Shown here: piece after piece, positions 1 through 9,815 of the stretch
Numbering within the stretch: position 1 is the first letter of the stretch
How the letters are laid out: every line of letters begins with the position of its first letter
DNA from: Chloroflexi bacterium GWB2_54_36
Lineage (GTDB): Bacteria; Chloroflexota; Anaerolineae; Anaerolineales; Anaerolineaceae
Assembly (NCBI GenBank): GCA_001796355.1
Contig: MGMG01000096.1
Span: forward strand, 1-64,000
DNA length: 64,000 bases
Direction: 5' to 3'
Notes under the pieces: model-generated
Told to the model about the DNA's origin: nothing
Databases searched by the model: none
What the model saw: only the letters and a program-made list of their open reading frames with translations
Translations under genes and position numbers: made by a program

Positions 1-1
1 T

Positions 2-2179
2 GCAGCAGTCGTATACGTGGCCAATGATGCCGCCGCCTGCGGCAGTTCTTCCCCCTGTTACCTCAATTCCGGCGCCGATTCGGCCGGTGGTATGGGCACC
101 GCGCTGAAAGACGCCGTCGATGCTCAGCCGGTAACGGTGACCATCCTTGGCGAATATGCGGTGAAAAGCAACACCGTTTGGGTGGACAAAGCTGCCATAA
201 TTCAGGGTTTGGCCGATTCGCGCATTACCTATGCGGGTGCGAGTTGTAGCGAACCCATACTGCGCTTGACTGCCGGGGTTATCTTGCGCTCGCTGACGAT
301 TACCGACGGCGCCTGTGCGGCTCCCAGCCGCGATTTAGTCGAAGTAGACTCCCCCGCGGGGGTGACGCTCGAATATGTGGATCTGCTATCCGGGCAAAAT
401 GGGTTAAAAGTATCCGACAATACCGGTAACGTGACCTTGCGCTTCAGCCAGGTCATGGATAATTCCGAATATGCCTTGTTCCGCGTACCGTACGTCGCCG
501 GCGGTACAGTTCAAACAATTGGCAATAACCTGTACAATAACCGCCCTGGAATCCAGGTCAATTGCGGGAATGCCGGTCAGGCGGATCATAATTTCTGGGG
601 ATTCGGGGTAGCCGCTACCACTGCAACCGGCCAGTGCACAGTAAGCGATAATAAACGCCTGGGTGCGCCAGCCCAGCCGCGCAGCGGAGACGCCGGCGTA
701 CAGGGTGAAATAGTTACCGTAACCACGACCAAACAGAGCGGCTTCAACGGACTGGTAGGCTACCAGCGCTCCACGGACGGCAGTGATTACCAGTTGAATT
801 TGATTAACCACGGCGTCGGGGCGCCGGAAAATGTGCCTTTTACTGGCGGCGCGTTGGGTAGTTTGACGGCATGCTCGAACTACTACGATATTTTTCTAGA
901 AAAGGACGTTGTCCCATCTGCGCAATTGACCCTTTCTCTGCGTTATGACCAGTTTCTGGCAGGCTGCGCCTCCACCATTGAGACCGCTGAATATTGCGCA
1001 TCAGGTGATGCCGCCAAAATCCCCCTGTATTGGTTTTCACCGTCGATCATGGCGCCCGGCGTCTGGAAGACAACCGGCGCGACTGGTCAGGCCACTACCT
1101 GCAACACCGCTGCCAAAGAAATCCAGGTCATCATCGACTCCTCAGACCGCCCGGATTTTTCAAACGACTTGAACTTTACCCCATTCGTCGTCGGTCTGCC
1201 GCCGCAACCGTCCTCGGTGGTGATCACCCGTTTTGCAGCCATCCCCGGGATTGGACAGGCGTCCATCCAATGGACAACCGCCAGTGAGGTCAATCTTTCC
1301 GGCTTTTATGTCCTGCGCAGCCTGGCTGCGGCGGGACCATTTGAACGAGTCGGCAATCTGATCGTCCACACCGGCTCCAGCGCCAGCGGAGCAAATTATG
1401 AATACATCGATGCGGGGTTAACCAACAACACCACCTATTATTACCGCCTGGAAATCGTCAACAACAGCCTGGGTTCCACTTTTTCGAACGTCATCAGCGC
1501 CACCATCGGCCAATCTACCCCAACATCTACCCTGACATTTACCCCAACCCGCACCCTGACCCTTACAGGCACAATTACCCCCACCGGGCCAACCCCCACC
1601 CCAACCGGCTCACTGACCCGAACTCCCACGCGCACGATTACGCTGACGCGCTTCCCAACCCGCACGCGCACGCCCATCCGCTACGCAACCTACTATGTTT
1701 TCCGCTCGCCGACACCCGCTCCGACCCGCACGCCGTTCCCCACCCGGACCATTACGCCCACCCCAACCCTGTTCCCAGGTGCAAGGACGTCCACTGCTCA
1801 GGCGGTGAATACCTTATTACCACAGCCGTCATTTACTTTTACGGTCACCTTGACGCCGGCCAGCACTGACCTGGCCACCGGGTACCCCCCGGCCGGGGGC
1901 ACAGCGATATCCAGCATCGGTACGCCAGGAACGGCTGATGAGACTTCGACCGCTGCTACGCACGTCATTACTCCTACAGCGACACCCGTTACGCAGGGCG
2001 TCCTTCCAGGAGAGCAGGCACCGGCGATCATGACCTTCGGCAAGTGCAATTGGCCCTGGATATTGGGGTTGCTCGGCCTGGAGCTGGTTACCGTCGGCGG
2101 CGTGGCAATTTATCTCAATAAACGCGGCCTGCTGACCATCCCCTCCCCAACCCGCGAGGAACGGGATGCTGAAGATTAA
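2..2179 (+). CDS. Surface-anchored beta-helix protein with Thr/Pro-rich stalk, 5' end outside the window
   Basis: The reading frame is open from base 2, so the true start and probably the signal peptide lie upstream. The first in-window start codon is a GTG at 17. The first ~400 residues have short repeated strand-turn units typical of secreted right-handed beta-helix proteins. An FN3-like segment follows (around residues 405-495, with NNTTYYYRLE). Next comes a low-complexity linker rich in TPT/TRT units (about bases 1510-1790). Near the C-terminus a hydrophobic helix (WPWILGLLGLELVTVGGVA) is followed by a basic and charged tail, as in a membrane anchor. It is probably exported and held at the cell surface. 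No catalytic residues are recognised, so a binding or envelope role is only inference. Confidence 0.75.
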   Translation, partial: AAVVYVANDAAACGSSSPCYLNSGADSAGGMGTALKDAVDAQPVTVTILGEYAVKSNTVWVDKAAIIQGLADSRITYAGASCSEPILRLTAGVILRSLTITDGACAAPSRDLVEVDSPAGVTLEYVDLLSGQNGLKVSDNTGNVTLRFSQVMDNSEYALFRVPYVAGGTVQTIGNNLYNNRPGIQVNCGNAGQADHNFWGFGVAATTATGQCTVSDNKRLGAPAQPRSGDAGVQGEIVTVTTTKQSGFNGLVGYQRSTDGSDYQLNLINHGVGAPENVPFTGGALGSLTACSNYYDIFLEKDVVPSAQLTLSLRYDQFLAGCASTIETAEYCASGDAAKIPLYWFSPSIMAPGVWKTTGATGQATTCNTAAKEIQVIIDSSDRPDFSNDLNFTPFVVGLPPQPSSVVITRFAAIPGIGQASIQWTTASEVNLSGFYVLRSLAAAGPFERVGNLIVHTGSSASGANYEYIDAGLTNNTTYYYRLEIVNNSLGSTFSNVISATIGQSTPTSTLTFTPTRTLTLTGTITPTGPTPTPTGSLTRTPTRTITLTRFPTRTRTPIRYATYYVFRSPTPAPTRTPFPTRTITPTPTLFPGARTSTAQAVNTLLPQPSFTFTVTLTPASTDLATGYPPAGGTAISSIGTPGTADETSTAATHVITPTATPVTQGVLPGEQAPAIMTFGKCNWPWILGLLGLELVTVGGVAIYLNKRGLLTIPSPTREERDAED

Positions 2180-2321
2180 ATCCAATATTATTAACGCAAC
2201 GCCTTGATCCATACGTAGCGGCATGGGGGTTTTCGCACGCAGGAGACCATCCCACTAACCCCGTGCCCAGGCGTTGCCCTTGTTACAAAAAGGGGACCTT
2301 TTCCGACCCGCCTCCCATTTT

Positions 2322-2350
2322 TTGACTTTTCATTTTATTTATGCTATTCT
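2322..2350 (+). promoter_or_regulatory. Sigma70-type promoter for the MBL-fold hydrolase
   Basis: TTGACT (2322-2327) and TATTCT (2345-2350) are separated by exactly 17 bases. The predicted transcript start near 2357 gives a leader of about 75 bases before the ATG at 2433. Confidence 0.55.
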
Positions 2351-2432
2351 ATGGCACTAGTAGCACGTGGGGTTTAGATAGTTCTCATCCAACACTGCCT
2401 GCTCGGAAACAATAATCTCTCAGGGAATTGCT

Positions 2433-3296
2433 ATGCATCGCGAACGTGTATCAGAAAATGTCTATTGGTTTCAAAGTGAAGTCTATGCCCAGGTGACTGC
2501 CGGCGCGATTACCGGGCCGCAATGGGCGGTGGTAATCGATACGCTCGCAACTCCCGAGGAGACCCTTTCCATGCGGGCGTTTATCGAGGAGCAGCTTGGC
2601 GTTCCGGTACGCTACGTGGTAAACACCCACTACCATGCCGACCACACCTGGGGCAACTGCTTTTTCCCAGGCGCGACGATCGTCTCGCATGCATTATGCC
2701 GGGAACTCATGGAAGTTCGCGGACCAACTTCGCTGGATGCTGCCCGGCGGCAAAACGCCGCTTTCCGCCAGGTAAAACTGGTTTATCCTCACCTGACCTT
2801 TGACGATGGGACGTTGACTCTGCGTACCGGAAAGAAAAATTTAGTGTTCATGCACACTCCCGGTCACAGTACCGATGGGATATCGATCCTGGTCGAGGAG
2901 GACCGGGTACTATTCGCTGGAGATGCCTTCCTGCCGCTGCCTTACATGGTGGATGGCGACCCGGATATCATGAGCAACACCATTAAAGCCATTGGCAAGA
3001 TGGGGTTGGAAAACATCGTCCAGGGTCATGGGGATATCATCCTGCGCGGTGAAATTGACGATGCAGTGCGGGATAATCTCGCCTACATCGCGGCGGTGCG
3101 TAAGGCCGTCCGTGCCGCTGCGCGCCGAAAAAATCCAATTGAAGCGCTCACAGCCATCGATATTGAATCTTGCGGCAAGAGCCGGGTCTTTCTGGGCGGA
3201 ATTGCCAACGACCTGCATAAGCGGAATGTGCGTTACCTCTATAAAAATTTTGCTTCCGAAGAAGCGTTAGCACCTCAGGCCCCAACTGAAGCCTGA
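2433..3296 (+). CDS. MBL-fold metallo-hydrolase
   Basis: A 287-residue protein of the metallo-beta-lactamase superfamily. The metal-binding signature is THYHADHTWG near residue 67 (HxHxDH). The later ligands also appear: HTPGHSTD (about 147-154), the bridging Asp in FAGDAF (about 167) and GHGD (about 200). It has no signal peptide, so a cytoplasmic hydrolase is expected. The ~75 C-terminal residues are helical and basic, as in single-domain MBL hydrolases of unknown substrate. It is monocistronic, with its own promoter and a shared bidirectional terminator. The substrate cannot be told from sequence; quinoprotein-relay or lactonase-like relatives are possible. Confidence 0.85.
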   Translation: MHRERVSENVYWFQSEVYAQVTAGAITGPQWAVVIDTLATPEETLSMRAFIEEQLGVPVRYVVNTHYHADHTWGNCFFPGATIVSHALCRELMEVRGPTSLDAARRQNAAFRQVKLVYPHLTFDDGTLTLRTGKKNLVFMHTPGHSTDGISILVEEDRVLFAGDAFLPLPYMVDGDPDIMSNTIKAIGKMGLENIVQGHGDIILRGEIDDAVRDNLAYIAAVRKAVRAAARRKNPIEALTAIDIESCGKSRVFLGGIANDLHKRNVRYLYKNFASEEALAPQAPTEA

Positions 3297-3340
3297 GCTG
3301 GCGCACTTTGAAGTGTGGGTAAACTAATTTAACAATAAAA

Positions 3341-3366
3341 ATGGGCGTCCAAAAACGGACGCCCAT
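3341..3366. terminator. Bidirectional terminator between the MBL hydrolase and plsY
   Basis: A perfect 10-bp stem, ATGGGCGTCC/GGACGCCCAT, encloses a 6-base loop. A-rich sequence lies on the left and a T-rich run on the right, so it can end transcripts from both converging genes. Confidence 0.85.
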
Positions 3367-3372
3367 TCATTT

Positions 3373-4119
3373 TTATATTCCATTTTCCTGCCGGTGTTGA
3401 GAAGACCGCGAAACAGAGGCTTTGGACTGTGTCTGTTTCCGCTGTTCTTCTTCCTTTTCTTTCCGCTTCTTCCAGTAAGCGCGCAACCCGACCACTCTTT
3501 CCGTCCCGGCTGCCAGGCGCGCCAGATTCGGTCGCAAAGCCCACATGACGATGAGCAGCGCTGCCACTCCGTACCAACCATACTCCCAGGGGTTTAATCC
3601 TTGCGCGGCTCGGATGAAGAAAATAGTCCCGGCAAAGGCAGCCACGGACATGGTGGTAACCGATGCGTAGCCGATGAAAACATAGGTCAAGGCTGCAAGC
3701 GGTAAAATGATCAACGCACTCGGCGGCCAAAGAGCGATGGCACCGCCAAGCGCAGGTGCGCCGCCGGCTCCGCCGCGCAAACGAACGCCGCCGCCAATTC
3801 TTTCCTCAATTAAGAAGATGGAATAATTGTGACCAAGAATAGCCATCAAGGCTGCCACCACCTGGATCCAGGGGATTCCCGGTGCCAGCCAGGCAACAAT
3901 CCATCCGGTCGCCACACCTTTAAGCACATCGAGGCCTGCGGTCAAAAGGCCAGCGAAAAAACCAGCCGCCCGCATTGCATTGGTACCCCCGGTACGGCCG
4001 CTTTCGACAGAGCGGATGTCCTTACCATTAAAAACCCACACAACCAGCAGTCCAAACGGAATCGCGCCAGCCAGGTAAGACAAAACGAAAACCAATACAA
4101 TCATCCAAAACTCAATCAT
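3373..4119 (-). CDS. plsY: Acyl-phosphate:glycerol-3-phosphate acyltransferase PlsY
   Basis: An integral membrane enzyme that moves the acyl group from acyl-phosphate to glycerol-3-phosphate, the first step of phospholipid synthesis in most bacteria. The family motifs are present: GAIPFGLLV with DIRSVESG near the N-terminus, TGGTNAMRAAG (usual form GxGNxGATNxxR), and GHNYSIF with a following glycine-rich stretch. About 5-7 hydrophobic helices are visible. At 248 residues it is longer than typical PlsY (~200). The extra part is a highly charged K/E/Q-rich C-terminal tail from about residue 212. A strong Shine-Dalgarno (GGAGGAACC) precedes the ATG. It is the last gene of a minus-strand group with the JAMM peptidase and a membrane protein. 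Confidence 0.88.
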   Translation of the reverse strand: MIEFWMIVLVFVLSYLAGAIPFGLLVVWVFNGKDIRSVESGRTGGTNAMRAAGFFAGLLTAGLDVLKGVATGWIVAWLAPGIPWIQVVAALMAILGHNYSIFLIEERIGGGVRLRGGAGGAPALGGAIALWPPSALIILPLAALTYVFIGYASVTTMSVAAFAGTIFFIRAAQGLNPWEYGWYGVAALLIVMWALRPNLARLAAGTERVVGLRAYWKKRKEKEEEQRKQTQSKASVSRSSQHRQENGI

Positions 4120-4170
4120 AAGGTTCCTCCAGGCGTATTAAGCAACACCCATTTACCATCCGGGTTGCGG

Positions 4171-4581
4171 TCAATCTATAATTCTCAACTCAATTTCACG
4201 ATAAGCATCCTGAAATACATCAAACCCTTTAACCTGCCAGCCCGAGGTCGCGCCGAACCAGATCAACATGAAGGTGCCTGGGTAGGCGAACTCGCGAATA
4301 TCGGTTTCAGACGGTGTATCAAGGCCGCTGGGATGCGAGTGAAAGTTGGCGAGCATTTCCAACCCACGGGCTTCCAGATCGTAAAATGCGCGAACCAATT
4401 CTTCCGGTTCCATATTGTACCTCACCGGGCTGTGAAGTTGGTTGGTTATCGGAATTGTTAACTCAACCCGCTGCCCGACACCGGCCAAAAGCCCGCAGCC
4501 TTCTTCGGGCGAACAGCTGTTCACATGGACTTCCATCTGCGAGATGTGCCTGCTGGATAAAACCAGCCTGTGATCCTTCAT
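4171..4581 (-). CDS. JAB/JAMM (Mov34/MPN) metallopeptidase family protein
   Basis: A 136-residue stand-alone JAMM domain. The zinc and catalytic residues are visible: Glu in EEGCGLLAG (about residue 27), NFHSHPSG (about 99-106) and the downstream Ser/Asp in SETDIREF. Bacterial stand-alone JAMM proteins act as isopeptidases or as peptidases on ubiquitin-like sulfur-carrier proteins. No ThiS/MoaD-like partner is next to it here. Its start overlaps the stop of the upstream membrane-protein gene (ATGA), so the two are translationally coupled. plsY follows 51 bases downstream. The target is unknown. Confidence 0.85.
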   Translation of the reverse strand: MKDHRLVLSSRHISQMEVHVNSCSPEEGCGLLAGVGQRVELTIPITNQLHSPVRYNMEPEELVRAFYDLEARGLEMLANFHSHPSGLDTPSETDIREFAYPGTFMLIWFGATSGWQVKGFDVFQDAYREIELRIID

Positions 4582-5393
4582 GACCGTACCAGCAACGCCA
4601 GCCCCCAGAAAATTGCCAGCATTATTGCCGGTTCAATCCAGATGATTTTCCCCTCACGCCGGTCTTCGATGCCGCTCGCCAGGCTGACGAGCGCATAAGT
4701 CAAACCTACCAGCACCAGTCCAAATCGCAGCGGGGTGAGCGGCAGGTAATGCAATCCGACTGCCACCTGCCCGACCACCAGCATGATACCCGCTGCCCAG
4801 CCGTAAAACCAGCGGCCGTTGCTGCGCAGGTGCAGGGTACGCAAGGTCACAAGAAATACGGTCGGCGCAACTGCGAACAACACCCCATACAACCGCAGGT
4901 TGGCAACCCGGATGGAGATGGTCAATACCAGGTACAAAGCAAATGAGACAGCGATCAACCCGACGCTGGCGGGCGCATGCCGGGCATCATCCGGGTCGAC
5001 CACAATATACTCTGCTACCAGTACCAGAACGAACAACAACCCGCCCAGGGCGAATACCGCCCACCACTGAGTGCTGACCTCCAAAGTCGTCAGAGGGACC
5101 CCAATGGCCCAGGCTGTCAACGCGGGCAGCAGCCAGTTAGGCAGGCGCACAGAGCCTGCCGCGGTCGGATGACCCTGGATGAGCCAGTCTGTGCCCGCAG
5201 CCGCTAAAAGCGCCACCAGGATGGAAACAACGGTGCTAAAGTTGAGCGCCAACTGAAAAAGGAATCCGGGCAGTTGTACGCTTATCTGTTGGCCGGGCAG
5301 ATCAACGAATGGCAGAAGGGCATAAGCCAGAAAAATAGTAGCCGTAATGACCGAAAGTCGGTTGGTATCTGGCAGATGTTGGTGCGCGTCCAT
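4578..5393 (-). CDS. Polytopic membrane protein of unknown function
   Basis: 271 residues with about eight strongly hydrophobic helices and short loops, and no recognised catalytic motif. The topology recalls a small family of Chloroflexota membrane proteins (possibly DUF5656; from memory, unchecked). A charged segment, GIEDRREGKI, precedes the last helix. The ATG lies six bases from a TAAAAT box, so the mRNA may be leaderless. The stop overlaps the start of the JAMM peptidase gene, so both are made from one transcript. Function unknown. Confidence 0.75.
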   Translation of the reverse strand: MDAHQHLPDTNRLSVITATIFLAYALLPFVDLPGQQISVQLPGFLFQLALNFSTVVSILVALLAAAGTDWLIQGHPTAAGSVRLPNWLLPALTAWAIGVPLTTLEVSTQWWAVFALGGLLFVLVLVAEYIVVDPDDARHAPASVGLIAVSFALYLVLTISIRVANLRLYGVLFAVAPTVFLVTLRTLHLRSNGRWFYGWAAGIMLVVGQVAVGLHYLPLTPLRFGLVLVGLTYALVSLASGIEDRREGKIIWIEPAIMLAIFWGLALLVRS

Positions 5394-5399
5394 CCATTA

Positions 5400-5405
5400 A
5401 TTTTA
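5400..5405 (-). promoter_or_regulatory. -10 box next to the start of the minus-strand membrane protein
   Basis: On the minus strand TAAAAT (within GGTAAAATTAA) ends six bases before the ATG at 5393. A transcript would begin at or next to the start codon. No clear -35 box and no Shine-Dalgarno is seen. Confidence 0.45.
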
Positions 5406-5505
5406 CCCCGTCCATCCTAATTATGCATGAGGACAAAAGGTTGGTTTCAATCCTCTCGCGCTACCCTGACGGTCACCTCCTCAAGCGCGCGAGGGTCACA
5501 TATGG

Positions 5506-5511
5506 TAAAAT
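5506..5511 (+). promoter_or_regulatory. -10 box next to the start of the plus-strand membrane protein
   Basis: TAAAAT lies in the same 11-base context, GGTAAAATTAA, as the divergent promoter at 5400. It ends ten bases before the ATG at 5522. That predicts a leader of only a few bases and argues against the longer reading frame that begins at 5423. Confidence 0.45.
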
Positions 5512-5521
5512 TAAGGCGTCT

Positions 5522-6529
5522 ATGGAAAATCCCACCATTGGTTCAGGCGCTCCCCCGCGCATGATGAATGCGATCATCGCGGGGTTTAATGTTGTTGCCA
5601 ACAATCTTGCCTTGTTGGTTCTGCCTATCGTTTTCGACCTTTATCTCTGGCTTGGTCCGCAAGTGAGCGTCCAAAAAGTACTCAAACCCATGATCGATGA
5701 GACTGTACGCCTGCTCCAGCAGATCAATTCACCTGAATTGGCTGGCCAGATGACGGTCATCAGCGATATCTGGGATGAGATTCTCGCCAATTTCAACCTG
5801 GCCGGTGCCATCCGCACCCTGCCCATCGGCGTCCCGAGCTTGATGTCCTCGGTCCGCTCAGCAGCAACACCATTGGGCCCGGCAACCCTCTATGAAGTCC
5901 CCAATTTGACCATGGGATTTGGTATCTGGCTTGTGGTCATCTCGATTGGTTTTCTAGCCGGCAGCCTGTATTTCAGCCTGTTAGCCCGGGCAACGTCTGA
6001 CACCCGAAATGGGTTTGAGTTAATGTCTTTCCTCAGCAAAACTGGTATGGCGCTGGCATTGACTCTGGGCCTGCTGATAGGTTTGATCATCCTGCTCGTT
6101 CCCGCCTTGATGCTCGTGTCCGTGATTGCACTGATCAGCCCTGGGATGGGTGATTTCGCCTTACTTTTTGCTGGATTCTTGCTGATCTGGATGCTCCTTC
6201 CGTTGATTTTCACGCCGCATGCTATTTTTTCACTGAAATTCGGCCTGGTGGCATCCGCAATGACCAGTGTGCGCTTAGTGCGCCATTTCCTGCCCGGCAC
6301 CGGCATGTTTCTGATTATCGCGCTAATCATCGCCCGGGGTATGGATGTTCTGTGGCAGGTTCCCCCCGCCAGTTCCTGGATGACGCTGGTTGGAATTTTG
6401 GGGCATGCATTTATTTACACGGCGGTTTTCGCTGCCAGCTTTGTCTATTTTCGCGGGGGTATTCGCTGGATGGTAGAAAATTCCCCCTCGGCTCGCCCGC
6501 AAGAAATTAAAACCGAACAAACACATTGA
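5522..6529 (+). CDS. Six-helix membrane protein of unknown function
   Basis: 335 residues from the ATG at 5522. The frame could be extended to an ATG at 5423, but those 33 residues look non-coding and contain the -10 box. About six transmembrane helices are visible, including a long hydrophobic block around residues 175-250. A soluble loop of ~90 residues (about 45-135) separates helices 1 and 2. The C-terminus is short and charged. No family is recognised with confidence. It precedes gyrB by 55 bases in the same direction and may share its transcript. Confidence 0.7.
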   Translation: MENPTIGSGAPPRMMNAIIAGFNVVANNLALLVLPIVFDLYLWLGPQVSVQKVLKPMIDETVRLLQQINSPELAGQMTVISDIWDEILANFNLAGAIRTLPIGVPSLMSSVRSAATPLGPATLYEVPNLTMGFGIWLVVISIGFLAGSLYFSLLARATSDTRNGFELMSFLSKTGMALALTLGLLIGLIILLVPALMLVSVIALISPGMGDFALLFAGFLLIWMLLPLIFTPHAIFSLKFGLVASAMTSVRLVRHFLPGTGMFLIIALIIARGMDVLWQVPPASSWMTLVGILGHAFIYTAVFAASFVYFRGGIRWMVENSPSARPQEIKTEQTH

Positions 6530-6545
6530 CAGCCCATCACGCTGA

Positions 6546-8507
<1,962 letters not shown>

Positions 8508-8535
8508 TAATTTTCGCATCAGCTGTAAAAACAAA

Positions 8536-8631
8536 AGACCCTCACCTTACCTCTCCCTTTCAGGGAGAGGAATTTTTTTAACTCCTCTCCCGGTCAATGC
8601 AATAAACGGGGAGAGGCTGGGTGAGGGGTCT
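8536..8631. repeat. Nested inverted repeat downstream of gyrB
   Basis: Outer imperfect arms at 8536-8557 and 8609-8631 (CCCTCACC...CTCTCCC against GGGAGAGG...GGTGAGGGG) enclose an inner CTCTCCC/GGGAGAG hairpin. Sequences of this CTCTCCC/GGGAGAGG type are common dispersed intergenic repeats in many genomes; that is general knowledge, and copy number here is unknown. Confidence 0.6.
8550..8580 (+). terminator. Intrinsic terminator after gyrB
   Basis: The 8-bp stem CCTCTCCC/GGGAGAGG with a 5-base loop is followed by AATTTTTTTA. It lies inside the nested inverted repeat, 42 bases after the gyrB stop. Confidence 0.7.
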
Positions 8632-8660
8632 CCGGAGAAACTTGTTTTTTCGTTCCCTGC

Positions 8661-8666
8661 TATAAT
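8661..8666 (+). promoter_or_regulatory. -10 box upstream of the Ldh-family dehydrogenase
   Basis: A consensus TATAAT sits 44 bases before the ATG at 8711. No good -35 hexamer stands at the right distance. A Shine-Dalgarno-like AAAGGG lies just before the start. Confidence 0.5.
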
Positions 8667-8710
8667 ATTTTTACTCCACCATCCAATTTAGATCAACAAA
8701 GGGATAAATC

Positions 8711-9814
8711 ATGCCGCAAGCCATCCTTTACCGCGCTCAAGACCTGACCGATTACATGGTGCGCTTTTTCCGCAAGCTTGGCGTTTCGCAACCCCACGCC
8801 GAGCGAGCTGCCGAAATCCTCATTTCTGCCGATTTGCGCGGGGTGAGTTCACACGGCATCATCCGGCTGCACTCCTATTACGGCTCGCGCATCCTCAAGG
8901 GGCTCATCGATCCAACCTCGCCATTCACCACGGTGCGCGAGTCTCCCTCCACCCTACTCATCGACGGCGGTAACGGCCTGGGGATGGTCGTTGGTTACCA
9001 TGCCATGACGACTGCCATCGAGAAGGCGCGCCACAGCGGCGTCGCTTTCGTGACCGTGCGCAACAGCAACCACTACGGCATCGCCGGCTATTACGCTATG
9101 ATGGCCCTCCCGCATGACATGATCGGCATTAGCTTCACCAACGCCCAGCCGCTGGTTGCGCCAACCTACGGCCGTACCCGCATCATCGGCACCAACCCGA
9201 TCGCCGTGGCAGCCCCTGCCTTGCACGAACGACCCTATGTACTCGATATGGCAACCAGCATCGTTCCCATCGGTAAAATCACGGTTTACGATAAGGCTGG
9301 CGAGACTATTCCAGAAGGCTGGGGCGTGGATAAGAATGGCGTAGTGACCACCACGCCTGCCGAGGTGCTCAAAGGCGGCGCATTGCTTCCGCTGGGGGGC
9401 TCAGATATCATGCGCGGTTATAAGGGTTACGGTCTTGGCTTGATGGTGGATATCTTTACGGGCGTGTTATCGGGCGCTGCCTTTGGCCCCGAGGTTGGCG
9501 CGCCAGGTCGGGATGCGCCCGCCAACGTTGGGCATTTTTTCGCAGCCGTTGACATCAGCGCTTTCCGCGACCTGGAGGGGTTTAAATCCGACCTGGATAG
9601 CCTGATCCACACCCTCAAAGAAGCGCCCAAGGCACTCGGCCAGGAACGCATTTATATCCATGGCGAAAAAGAATTTGAACTTTATGAGCGCAATACCCGT
9701 GAGGGTGTCCCGCTGCTGGTCGAGGTGGTCAAGGGCTTGCGGGAAGCTGGCGAACAGGTAGGCGTAGCGTTTGACCTGGAAGCTGTTGGAGAAACCAGCG
9801 GCGAAGAAGAATAG
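8711..9814 (+). CDS. Ldh family NAD(P)-dependent oxidoreductase (malate/L-lactate/ureidoglycolate dehydrogenase type)
   Basis: 367 residues of the type-2 malate/L-lactate dehydrogenase family, which has its own fold unlike ordinary MDH/LDH. Family signatures: ADLRGVSSHGIIRL (about 38-51, with the catalytic-region His), VRNSNHYGIAGYY (about 117-129), IGTNPIAVAAP (about 160-170) and YKGYGLGLMVDIF (about 237-249). It reduces a 2-keto acid or oxidises the 2-hydroxy acid with NAD(P). The exact substrate cannot be read from sequence. The stop is two bases from the stop of the convergent GH13 gene, so no separate terminator fits between them. Confidence 0.88.
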   Translation: MPQAILYRAQDLTDYMVRFFRKLGVSQPHAERAAEILISADLRGVSSHGIIRLHSYYGSRILKGLIDPTSPFTTVRESPSTLLIDGGNGLGMVVGYHAMTTAIEKARHSGVAFVTVRNSNHYGIAGYYAMMALPHDMIGISFTNAQPLVAPTYGRTRIIGTNPIAVAAPALHERPYVLDMATSIVPIGKITVYDKAGETIPEGWGVDKNGVVTTTPAEVLKGGALLPLGGSDIMRGYKGYGLGLMVDIFTGVLSGAAFGPEVGAPGRDAPANVGHFFAAVDISAFRDLEGFKSDLDSLIHTLKEAPKALGQERIYIHGEKEFELYERNTREGVPLLVEVVKGLREAGEQVGVAFDLEAVGETSGEEE

Positions 9815-9815
9815 C

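Noticed and set aside
1441-1790. Tandem repeat or minisatellite
   Set aside because: The repetitive look comes from in-frame Thr/Pro codons of the surface protein's linker, without an exact repeat period.
2196-2277. Inverted pair GCAACGCCT/AGGCGTTGC after the beta-helix gene
   Set aside because: Arms of nine bases with 64 bases between are weak evidence for a terminator or element.
3829-4461. 210-residue plus-strand open frame
   Set aside because: Lies opposite plsY and the JAMM gene, has no ribosome-binding site and a composition unlike a protein.
5423-5521. Extended start of the six-helix membrane protein
   Set aside because: The 33 extra residues look non-coding and contain the -10 box; the ATG at 5522 is preferred.
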